Positions 54,613-64,000 of a stretch of 64,000 bases of DNA are shown in pieces. Numbering within the stretch: the stretch's first letter is position 1; each line of letters begins with the position of its first letter. A program made the translations under genes and the position numbers. Under the pieces are notes generated by a model. It was not told where the DNA came from. It saw only the letters and a list, made by a program, of their open reading frames with translations, and ran no database searches. Origin of the DNA: Paratinospora sagittata (lineage: Eukaryota > Streptophyta > Magnoliopsida > Ranunculales > Menispermaceae); assembly GCA_035771175.1 (NCBI GenBank), contig CM069603.1, positions 27,992,308-28,056,307 on the forward strand, read 5' to 3'.

Positions 54613-57169
54613 TGTCACACCCCGATTTTTAAAACATAAATTTTAAGTAGTAAGAATAAATATTTTCTCTTATCAAGAAAATAACAAAAGAGAATCGAGG
54701 GCGTGAATTGTATTCATCTACCTCAACCCCAAAATCTTTACACAGGTAAAAATAAATTTAATAATATCATTTATATTCAAAATAAGGTTACAAGTTAAGA
54801 TAGAAAAATACTCTTTCAATTACTATGCCACGGACTATAGATTCCCATTACACAAATTGAATATTGAGCCATGAGGGTACTTGCCCTTGTCCATCCATTA
54901 TGGACACAACATTTTAAATATATTCATCAAGTAGAATTAACAAATTCAAATCCAAGGCATAAACATATAAAATAACCCATGAAATCTTCAACGACCACTA
55001 TAATGTTCCAAAAGCATTGATTTCTAATACAACCCATTTAATTGATATAATTATTTATTAAATAATTACTCAGTCCTACTACCATAAGGCTACTCAAGCC
55101 ACTAACCCACCCCTAATACTGTGAGACACGTCACGAACTTGCAACTCTATTCTTTCATGTACCTGCATGTGAAAAATAGGGGTGAGCTTGAAAGCCCAGT
55201 GGGTCATCTAAACCATTCACAATATTTTATTATGATATATACACAAGAACATTACAAACAACTTTCACACATTAATCGTTGCAACATTTGATTGTTTGAG
55301 TTGAGAATTTCATCACGTTCCAAATCACGTACCTTTAGGGAATCAAACCCCGGGTGGCACTACCCAAAATCAGAACTCCTTGGTGATATTCATCCTAAAC
55401 AACTGCCCCATAATAAACATTGGTGATATTCCTTAGAATAATTGCTCCATAATAATCATTGGCGATATTCCTTAAAATAACTGCCCCATATGTGTGATTC
55501 TTATCTCAATCGTATTCCTTAGTGATGTCACACCATACATACAACATAAATACGATATTAATTGCATTCACAAGACATATTCAAACTCCACTACACATGG
55601 TATCATGTCACAATGCCACATATAATAGTATTCGTGTATGAACTTTATTATAACAATTATGTCAATATTCTCAAGTCAGATGTCTCATTATCAAGCATTA
55701 TAATTTTCATATGAATTTCAGTTACCCCATGAATTGCATGCATCCAATTAACGTATGATCAGAACAAAAATCATGCACACATACATATCATCATACTAAC
55801 AATCACATCACGGTATACATACAATCATGTATCATACACATCCACCAACAATCTAATAGTGTTATAAATCTAATTAATTTAATGTTCCTATCTATACATC
55901 AAAATAAAATATTATGAAGGCATAAAATTTTTCCCACCTGAATCGCTAAATTCCAAATCACTTAAACTCCTCTTTACGCCTAGTACTCAACCTATACACG
56001 TATATTACGTTTGTTAGTATAAATACTCATAAGAACGATTATGAGTGTAGAGTTATATACATATATATAGTGGGGGGATGTTTAAAAAGTATATATAACA
56101 TAAGCTAGCATAATATAATAATATATATATGATGAGATAATATAATACATATCATCTAATGTTAAATATGAGATGAGATGTATCAATTATATAGAATGTA
56201 TAATATATATGTGTGATGTGGGTGTTTAGATGAGTGATGGTGTGCACCTTTAGAGCGTTAATGCCTAGTATAATATGATGTTATATGGGTGGTGAGGTGG
56301 CACTTAAGTATAGATATTATTGATGGCATTAGGTGGTGCTTGCTGAACATTGGTGCAGAGAAACGATGAGCAGAAGAAGAGAACGGAAAAGAGAAGAGAG
56401 AAGAGAGAAAGAAGAGCGAAAAGAAATCAGTTGCAGATGGGTTCATTCATGGCTGCCATCTCCTACGCCAAAAATAGAGTAATCGATTGTATAATTAATG
56501 GAGAAGCAAACTCAAGTGATAAAAGAAAATCACCCTGGGTGATGCTCTAACTATGCGCCAGCGGCCGTCACTCTGTGTGCTCACGCTCTAGGGTTGAGAG
56601 TAGAATGAAGAAGATGGCATTGAGTGTGACGGCTGGGAAAAGTTCCTCCTATTAATGTAATATGATTAGGGTTTTGGGTAGTGATTTGGTTTCCAATATG
56701 CATCTTGCATGAAGGGAAATTTAGAGTAGATTAAGGAGTAATTTTTGGTTATTTCCAATAAAAGATATTAGAGTTTTCGGTAGTGATTTGGTTTCCAATA
56801 TTCATCTTGCATGAATGGAAATTTAGAGTAGATTAAGGAGTAATTTTTGGTTATTTCCAATAAAAGATATTAGAGTTTTGGGTAGTGATTTGGTTTCCAA
56901 TATTCATCTTGCATGAATGGAAATTTAGAGTAGATTAAGGCGTAATTTTTGGTTATTTCTAATAAAAGATATTAGAGTTTTGGGTAGTCATTTGGTTTCC
57001 AATATTCATCTTGCATGAATGAAAATTTAGAGTAGATTAAGGAGTAATTTTTGGTTATTTCTAATAAAAAGATTAGAGGATATTGTTAGAAAGGAAAGGA
57101 GAGAAAAATATAAATTTTTACACATGTGACAAATCATTGGCTATTAATAGATCGTTTTGGGGTATTACA
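54613..57169 (-). repeat. Gypsy B 5' LTR (right copy, full length)
   Basis: 2557 bp, starting TGTCACACCCCG on the plus strand and ending TATTACA. It contains, reversed, the 'ccactgggctttcaagctcacccc' motif (55165-55205) typical of chromovirus LTRs. Also present are a purine-rich tract (56358-56425) and the 102-bp repeats (56640-57075). Its first 1.3 kb match the gypsy C LTR closely. Confidence 0.85.
56640..57075 (-). repeat. 102-bp tandem repeat, four copies, in gypsy B LTR
   Basis: The word 'ttccaatat(t/g)catcttgcat' starts at 56691, 56793, 56895 and 56997, exactly 102 bp apart. Each unit also has 'agagtagattaaggagtaat' and 'gagttttgggtagtgatttgg'-type text. The array is absent from the gypsy C LTR. 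Confidence 0.85.
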
Positions 57170-57174
57170 TGTTG

Positions 57175-57441
57175 ACATATAGGAAATCTACAAATTAATA
57201 ATAAAAGGCAAAATGACACACAAGTAGTCACGGTTCTTTATCATGAGTTCTTTTTCTTAAATGACTATTGAGTTTATTATTATAACTGTGGATTATTTAG
57301 TTATATGGATTATTTTTTGTTTTAATCTATCAAAACTGTAATCTAATGTTATAATTGATCAATGGTTGGAAAGCGTTCATAGTGAGGCATTATAACTTTT
57401 TTCAATGTAAATAATATGAACAGTATTAAGTGTACTCAGGT
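57175..57441. other. Unassigned AT-rich DNA between gypsy B and copia 3
   Basis: No gene or TE signature. It is the right continuation of 47131-48015 across the gypsy B insertion. Confidence 0.4.
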
Positions 57442-58241
57442 TGTTAGGACAGCTCACTAATTCATTTATCTTGACAGCTAGGTTAGTTATAAAGTTGTTA
57501 GATAAAGAATTAGTTAGCTAGTTAAGTTTCTGCTATTTCAAAACTGTCTAGAGAGTTCTGACAGTTGTACATGTAACAACTAATATATTAATACAATGAG
57601 ATGTCTCAACATTCTTTAGCTGAGAGAAGTTTTTCTAAATCGTCATATGGTATCAGAGCCTCCCAAGGCAAACGCCAATGGCAGCTTCTTCCTCCTTCAA
57701 CTCATCGTCCCAAAGCTCAGTTCAGTTGCAGAATTCAAGATCTGCTAACACAACTTTTGGAGGAAGTCTGAATCAATCCATGTCCATCAAATTGGACCGA
57801 AACAACTATATGTTGTGAAAATCAATGATTCTCCCTGTGATCAAGGGACACAAACTAGATGGTTTATTGTTTGGATCAAAGCCATGTCCATCACCTACAA
57901 TCATGGTGAACAATGGAAATGAAATCGAAATACAAGGAAATTTTGAATATGATGATTGGATCAGCCAAGATCAGTTACGCTTGGGTTGGTTGTTCAACTC
58001 ACTTACTGAGTCAGTAGCAGCACAGATAATTGGTGCTACAACATCTCAAGAAGCCTGGAAAGCAATCGAACAATTGTGTGGTACTCACAACAAAGCTAGA
58101 ATTCAGATCTGCAGAACTGGTATTCAAACTACACGCAAATATTCATTGTCAATGGTGCAGTATCTTGCAAAGATGAAGGAGTTTGCAGATAGCTTAGCTG
58201 CAGTAGGACATCCATTTCCGATCAGTGATCTTGTTTCCTGT
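57442..58241 (+). mobile_element. Copia element 3, short-LTR type, 5' part only
   Basis: A short LTR (57442-57645, TGTTAGGACAG to ..CGTCA) is followed by an exact primer site TGGTATCAGAGCC at 57648 and a gag start at 57678. About 204 bp of LTR suggests a short-LTR copia lineage distinct from the SIRE-type copies. It is cut at 58241 by gypsy C; the rest lies outside the window. Confidence 0.75.
57678..58241 (+). pseudogene. Copia 3 gag, premature stop and truncated by gypsy C
   Basis: MAASSSFNSSSQSSVQLQNS leads to SIKLDRNNYML, then TGA (57816-57818), where copia gag has Trp (NYxLW). The frame continues KSMILPVIKGHKLDGLLFGS, WISQDQLRLGWLFNSLTESV, TSQEAWKAIEQLCGTHNKAR, LAKMKEFADSLAAVGHPFPI, ending at the insertion. 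This is the DUF4219/UBN2-like gag N-terminal half. TGG to TGA fits a C-to-T change on the other strand. Only about half of the capsid region is present. Confidence 0.8.
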
Positions 58242-61188
58242 TGTCACACTCCTATTTTTAAAACTTAAAATTTTAAGTAGTAAGAATAAATATTTGCTCT
58301 TATCAAGAAAATATCAAAAGAAAATCGATGCATGAATTGCATTCATCTACCTTAATCCCAAAATCTTTACACAGGTATTAATAAATTTAATAATATCGTT
58401 TATATTCAAAATAAGGTTACAAGTTAAGATAGAAGAATACTCTTTCAATTTCTTTGTCACGGACTATGGATTCCCATTACACAAATTGAATATTGAGCCA
58501 TGAGGGTACTTTCCCTTGTCCATCCATTATAGACACAACATTTTAAACATATTCATCAAGTAGAATTAATAAATTCAAATCTAAGACATAAACATAAAAA
58601 ATAACCCATGAAATCTTCAACGACCACTATAATATTCTAAAAGCATTGATTCCTAATACAACTCATTTAATTAATATAATCAATTATTAAATAATTACTC
58701 AGTCCTACTACCAAAACGCTACTCAGACCACTAACCCACCCCTACCACTGTGAGACACTTCACGAACTTGCGACTCTATTGCCTCATGTACCTGCATGTG
58801 AAAAATAGGGGTGAGCTTGAAAGCCCAGTGGGTCATCTAAACCATTCACAATATTTTATTATAATATATACACAAGAACATTACAAACAAGTTTCACACA
58901 ATAATCGTTGAAAGATTTGATTGTTTGAGTTGAGAATTTCATCACGTTCAAAATCATGTACCATTAGGCAATCAAACCCCGGGTGGTACTACCCAAAATT
59001 AAAAATTAGTTGGCGATATTCATAATGAATAACTGCTCCATAATAATCATTGGTGATATTCATCAGAATAACTGCCCCAAAACGGTCATTAGCGATATTT
59101 CTTAGAATAACTGCTCCATATGTGTTATTCTTATCTTAATCGTGTTCTTTAATGATATCACGGTATCACACATACAACATAAATATAATATATAACTTCT
59201 ATTCACATGATATGTTCAAACTCCACAACACATGGTATCATATCACAATGTCAAATAACAATAGCATTCACGCATGAACTTTATTATAACAATTATACTA
59301 ATACTCTCGTCATATATCTCATCATCCAACTTTAAAGGTATACATTAATTACGCGCATCCAACATCAACTTGGGACAACAAATCATACACATACACATAT
59401 CATCGTGGTCAACAATCATAATATGTACAATCATGTAAGACAAGCATGCATGATCAATCTAATAGTACTATAAATCTAATTAATTTAATGTTCCTATCTA
59501 TATATCGAAATAAAATATTGTAAAGGCATAGAATCTTCCCCACCTAAATTGGTTAGTCCCAAAAGCGTTGAGATTCCTCGACGTTGGGCGTTATCAACCT
59601 ATCCACGCATAAATCGTACGTTAATCAATTGTTTTGTATTATATTATATTAGTATAATGTGTATACATGTCTATGTTGTATGGTGGTGGTCACATTATAC
59701 ATATAATATAACTTAGCTAATAAACTTCCACATGATATAATATGATGATCTAGATAGTAAAAAAATGTAAAATATGATATACCATTATCTAATATATTAT
59801 ATGTGGTATTGTATGTATGATGTATATAAATATATTATATAATATGGGATAGGGCATGTGGTTCATTATATGCATGACGTGTGTGATAGTAAGCTACTTA
59901 TCCCAAATTAGGTGGGGTGATGAGATGGTATTTACTATTTAGGTGGTGGTAATTTCTTTACACGGTCGCGATTGCTCTGCTTAAAAAAAACAAAAACTTG
60001 AGTTGCAAAGAAACTGGTTTAAATGGCAGAAGGAAATAAAACAGGGAAGAGAGAAAGGAAGGGGAAGGAAAAGAAGATGAGGAAAAGGAGAAGAAGAAGA
60101 AGAGAGTGGAAAGAGAAGAAAGAAGAAGGCCTTCCCTCATGGGTAGCAACAGCCACGATCATGGATTTCGTAGCCTCATGGCTGAAAGCATAGCACATTT
60201 ACTCTCTGTACAAAATCAGGCGATTATTTTGTCATTTCCAGATAGAAGTGGTTCGTGGGGGAAAGTGGACTGATGAAGGAATGGAGTTAGGGAAAAGGTA
60301 CAGTAATAAGAAGGGATGGAAAGAATGTTGCAGATGGTTCTTCCATGAAGTGCAAAACAGAGCATTGTGCAAATGAAAAGAAAGGGGAAAGGGAAGACGA
60401 TGCTCACCTTTGATTCTTTAGCGCCCCCCGTTATTCTCTGGCGGTGTCGTTGCTTACGCGTTAGTTTGAGAGGGAGGAGGTTGTTTACTGTGGGTACTTG
60501 CGTTTCTCCGGCGTCGTCGCATGCTTCCGTTGCTGGCACAAGGGAGAGCGAGAGAGATGAAAGTGGTGATGGGTGTGGCGGCAGACAATGGTTTTTACAT
60601 TTATATCAAAAGGATAGGTTTTTCATGGAGTTTGGAGTTTCCTAAATTTTTATTATGGAAATCATATATGTAAGGAAAGAAATTGGAGAGCCCTAGTGTT
60701 AATTTTCGTTTGATTTAATAAGATGGAATCAAGGAATATCATCGAAAAGGAATGAAGGTACTGAAGGAAAGTGTTGCTTCTCACGTGTCTATTCATGCAT
60801 ATACATACCATGTATGTATGTGGGCCATACACACGCACGTGTTCTACCACTATCCCAATTTGACATCCAAAAATCACATAACTAGGTCCTTAAGGATTTT
60901 TCAGCGCTTCAAACTCATCTGTGAAGTCAATTTTTGAAATGAGGTCGATTTGATTAAGTTTTTGTATAATTTGACTAAAATAAGTATGTACCGTTATTAT
61001 ACACGTTGGTCTCATCAAGGATCCGTTTTCCTTCGTTCTTGACACAATTCACTTCAAAGTGTATTTTATAATGTTTCGAACGTGACACATGTCACACATG
61101 AGTCCATTTCAATTAGATGTGTAAAATTACAAAAATGCCCTAAGGGTTAAAATTAAGTAAATATCATCAAAATTTTCAAGGTGTTACA
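58242..61188 (-). repeat. Gypsy C 3' LTR
   Basis: 2947 bp. The first about 1.3 kb align with 54613-55950. The rest differs: no 102-bp array, a different AT-rich middle (59620-59900) and a purine-rich tract at 60035-60125. An open frame at 60216-60539 (minus) and one at 60367-60645 (plus) overlap a GC-richer patch but show no known domain. Confidence 0.8.
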
Positions 61189-61394
61189 TCCTTCCCGCCT
61201 TAAAAGAAATTTCGTCCTCGAAATTAAGTGTATGCTTACTTACTTTATGATGTTTAACTTTCTCCACTATTGGCCACTTGTATCTCGAAACCTAAAACGT
61301 TGAAAATATTCTATTAGCAGTCTATTAAATTTACCAATCCATTGGTGAGTTTGAAGAAAGAATTGATAGTACGCACATAGAAAGGAGTATTATT

Positions 61395-62660
61395 AATTAC
61401 CTAGAGCGTTCTTTGAAATAAGTCGGCAAATTTGGCTTTCATTACACTTTCGGGTTCCAAAGTGGCTTCTTCTACTCCATGATGCTTCCACAACACCTTA
61501 ACTAATGGAATATCTTTGTTCTTCAAACTATGAACTTTCCAATCTAGGATCTTTAAAGGTCCTTCTTCATAGGTGGCATCAACTTGAACTTTTACTTCTT
61601 TCCAATCGATGGTGTGGAAGGGTCTGGTTCATATTTTCTCAACATCGACACATGGAACACGTTGTGGATGGCGGTTAAACTAGTTCGCAAGTCTAGTTTG
61701 TAAGCATTCTCGCCAATTCGATCACTGATCTTGAACGGACCGATGAACCGAGGCGATAATTTCCCTTTCTTACCAAACCACATGATGCCTTTTTGAAGGC
61801 TTATTCTCAGAAATACCTTATCACCTTTTTGGAACTCTAAAATTCGACGCCACTTATCTGCGTAGCTCTTCTGCCTACTCTGTGCAGTAACTAGCCTTTC
61901 CTGGATCAACTTCACTTTTCGTTCATTTCAATCATCATATCAGGTCCTATAAGTACCTTATCTTCCCAATCGGCCCGACACAGTGGTGACCTACATGGTC
62001 GTCCATATAGGGCTTCATATGGAGCCATTTGTATACTTGCCTGGTAACTATTGTTATAAGCGAACTCTGTTAGGTGTAAGTATTTACTCCAACTTCCCTT
62101 GAAATCTAGTACACAAGCTCTCAACATGTCTTCTAAGATCTGAATAACCCTTTCATCTTGACCATCTGTCTGAGGATGATAGGCGGTGCTCATGGTTAAT
62201 TTGGTTCCCAATTCCCGCTGCAAGCTCTACCAGAACTGAGATGTGAATAAGGAATCTCTATCTGACACTATCGATTTGGGTACGTCGTGTAGCTTCACAA
62301 TCTCTTTAACATATAGCTCACCCAGTTTACTAACCGGATCTGTGGATTTAATAGGTAAGAAGTGTGTCACTTTAGTAAGTCGATCCACAATTACCCAAAC
62401 CTTATCCTCACCTTTCTGATTTCTAGGAAGAGCTCCCACGAAACCCATTGCTATGTTATCCCATTTCCATTCAGGAATTTTTAAAGGTTGTAGCAATCCA
62501 GACGACCATTTCTGATTTCGGCCTTAACTTGTTGACATGTAAGGCATTTAGACACATATTTGGCCACATCTCTCTTCATACCTTTCCACCAGTAGTTTTT
62601 TTTCAAATTTTGGTACATCTTATCTCCACCAAGATGTAAAGTGTATTTAGTCTGATGTGC
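61395..62660 (-). pseudogene. Gypsy C integrase and chromodomain
   Basis: From 62660 down: zinc-binding remnant, [20 protein letters not shown] (the first catalytic Asp of MDF is Gly here), [15 protein letters not shown], the TAG at 62227-62229 shared with B, LTMSTAYHPQTDGQDERVIQ, EFAYNNSYQASIQMAPYEAL. A frameshift near 61912 leads to SRQKSYADKWRRILEFQKGD, GKLSPRFIGPFKISDRIGEN, 'VFHVSMLRKYEPDPSTPS'. The chromodomain end (about 61400-61600) is out of frame. With Gly for Asp in the DDE triad this copy would not integrate. Confidence 0.8.
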
Positions 62661-63122
62661 CTCATCAAATAAGATCTTTTGATCTTTTGAACCTTAATAA
62701 GCCTTCTGAATTGATATTGAAATTTGCATTTCCATTATTGGCTCTTGCACCTGCCACCCATTTTATCTGTTTTCTATCCTGAGCTTGACCTTCCTTAATT
62801 TGATGTAGTAGGTCTGGCTTGCAACTCATATTATATAAAAAAATCTGGTTTTCACCTTTCTGTACGCCCAAATCATAATCTTCAATCAACTGGTACATCT
62901 GGGATTTTTCTGCATCGCTCTTATAAGATTTTCGACTTAAAGCATCTGCGACTACATTGGCTTTCCCTGGGTGATAATGCAGCTAAAAATCATAATCATT
63001 CAGCAATTCCATCTATCTCCTTTGCCTCAAATTTAACGCCTTTTACGTATAGATGTACTTCAAACTCATATGATCAGAGTATAGATCAATTTTTTCTCCA
63101 TAAAGATAGTGTCTCCATATCT
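62661..63122 (-). pseudogene. Gypsy C RNase H, C-terminal half
   Basis: Frame 62665-62898 reads [60 protein letters not shown]. Upstream (62899-63122) the [17 protein letters not shown] and DHMSLKYIY-type motifs are readable but interrupted, and a frameshift near 63130 breaks HDLEL. Co-linear with 50441-50908 of gypsy B. Confidence 0.75.
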
Positions 63123-64000
63123 TCAAGGAGAATACAATAGCAACAATTCTAAATCATGAGTCTGGTAATTCTGTTCACGAGTCTTCAGTTGCCTAGAAGC
63201 ATAAGCAACCACTTTACCCTCCTGCATCAGAACAGCGTCAAGACCATTCTTAGAAGCATCAGTGTAAATAACATAACCGACTCCGCTTGCAGGAGTGATC
63301 AATATTGGGGCTGTGGTCAATCGTCTCTTCAACTCTTGAAATGAATTCTCACATTTCTCATCCCAACTAAATTTGGCATCCTTCCTTGTTAGCTTTGTCA
63401 TAGGCTCAGCTAGTCTCGAAAAATTTAGAATAAATCTTCTATAGTAACCAGCTAGTCCCAAAAAGCTTCTAATTTCTGTCACTGATTTTTGCTTTTCCCA
63501 GTTCATTACTGCTTCAACTTTTGTTGGATCTACGGATATACCTTCTGATGACACTACATGGCCCAAAAATTTGACTAACTTCATCCAAAATTCACATTTT
63601 TCAAATATCGCATACAATTGATTTCGCCTCAATGTTTCCAAAACTACTGTAAGGTGTTCCTGATGTTCCTCATTGGTCTTCGAATAAACCAAAATATCAT
63701 CAACAAATACCACTACAAATTTGTTTAGATGAAGCCTAAACGTCCTATTCATTAGGTCCATCAATGCTGCTGATGCATTAGTGAGTCCAAATGGCATGAC
63801 TCTGAATTCAAAGTGTTCATACCTAGTCCTGAATGTTGTCTTCGGTATATCTGACTCTTTGATTCTAAGTTGGTGATAACCGGACCTTAGGTTGATCTTG
63901 GAAAAACAAGTTGCTCCCTTCAGTTGATCGAACAAATCATCTATTCTGGGTAGGGGGTATTTATTCTTGACTGTGACTTGATTTAATTTTTTGTAGTCAA
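63123..64000 (-). pseudogene. Gypsy C reverse transcriptase, cut by window edge
   Basis: Open frame 63123-63935: [20 protein letters not shown], '[20 protein letters not shown]', the [20 protein letters not shown] block that B lacks, catalytic [59 protein letters not shown], and the start of RNase [21 protein letters not shown]. The N-terminal part of RT continues beyond 64000. The RT motifs look intact, making this the best preserved gypsy RT in the window. Confidence 0.85.

Larger units (their letters stand above)
48021..57169 (-). mobile_element. Ty3/gypsy element B (chromovirus, Tekay/Del-like), minus strand, TSD TGTTG
   Basis: The plus-strand ends are TGTCACACTCCG (48021) and GGGGTATTACA (57169), with TGTTG at 48016-48020 and 57170-57174. 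On the minus strand the order is 5' LTR, primer site, gag, protease, RT, RNase H, integrase, chromodomain, 3' LTR. Long LTRs, an initiator tRNA-Met site and a C-terminal chromodomain suggest the Tekay/Del clade. Gypsy C is a close sister copy. Stops and one 36-bp deletion in RT inactivate it. Confidence 0.9.
58242..64000 (-). mobile_element. Ty3/gypsy element C, sister of B, minus strand, runs off the window
   Basis: The left (3') LTR starts TGTCACACTCC at 58242 and ends GTGTTACA at 61188. The polypurine tract (reverse of tccttcccgcctt) abuts. Chromodomain, integrase, RNase H and RT follow on the minus strand, co-linear with gypsy B at high identity. It lies in the gag of copia 3. The right end is outside, so the target duplication (left flank CCTGT) cannot be tested. 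Confidence 0.85.

Noticed and set aside
60216..60645. Overlapping frames on both strands in a GC-richer patch
   Set aside because: Inside the gypsy C LTR, no domain, and two strands open at once suggests composition rather than a gene.

Overview
The window is a stretch of plant nuclear DNA made almost entirely of transposable elements. It looks like a repeat-rich intergenic region of an angiosperm, probably a eudicot. It is AT-rich and contains long-LTR Ty1/copia elements of the SIRE/Maximus type, chromodomain Ty3/gypsy elements, CACTA DNA-transposon remnants and a possible SINE. No complete host gene, rRNA, tRNA or CRISPR array is visible. Nearly every coding region is broken by stops or frameshifts. 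The species cannot be fixed from the sequence.

Layout, left to right. 1-3.56 kb: LTR-derived noncoding DNA, then a decayed CACTA element. 3.56-7.88 kb: minus-strand gypsy-type LTR pieces holding a copia solo LTR (3940-6512, TSD TAATG). 7.88-22.02 kb: copia element 1, whose 5' LTR is split by gypsy element A (8378-18902, minus strand, TSD GTGTA). Gypsy A's RNase H region is itself split by a 3.1-kb solo LTR, 'T' (11975-15067, TSD ACAAC). 22.02-34.16 kb: copia element 2 (22023-34161, TSD GGGTC), with a second T solo LTR inside its 5' LTR (23911-26833, TSD GGTTT). 34.2-40.6 kb: a badly decayed minus-strand gypsy (D), its LTR, and two LTR starts placed head to head. 40.9-45.15 kb: another copia solo LTR (40914-45146, TSD AGGTA), split by a gypsy-A-type solo LTR. 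45.15-48.0 kb: the least TE-like stretch, with a doubtful host exon, a small CACTA-like MITE, a SINE-like segment and a possible Helitron end. 48.0-57.2 kb: gypsy element B (48021-57169, minus strand, TSD TGTTG). 57.4-58.2 kb: the 5' end of a short-LTR copia (element 3), cut by gypsy element C (58242 to beyond the window), a sister copy of B.

How it fits together. Copia elements encode gag, protease, integrase, reverse transcriptase and RNase H in that order. The gypsy elements have integrase last, with a chromodomain that in related families targets chromatin. The nesting gives relative ages: host or gypsy-type LTR, then copia 1, then gypsy A or copia 2, then the T copies.

The most unusual signal is noncoding. 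The long copia LTRs carry two arrays of short inverted repeats. One array has a near-constant spacer (CCCGTAA core, exactly 11 nt in the main class) between stems that differ from family to family but stay complementary. The other repeats GGACGCT...AGCGCCC pairs every 50-60 bp, with the same A/C mismatch in each unit; in antisense RNA that mismatch would be a G-U pair. Other LTR families here also carry CG-containing palindromes.
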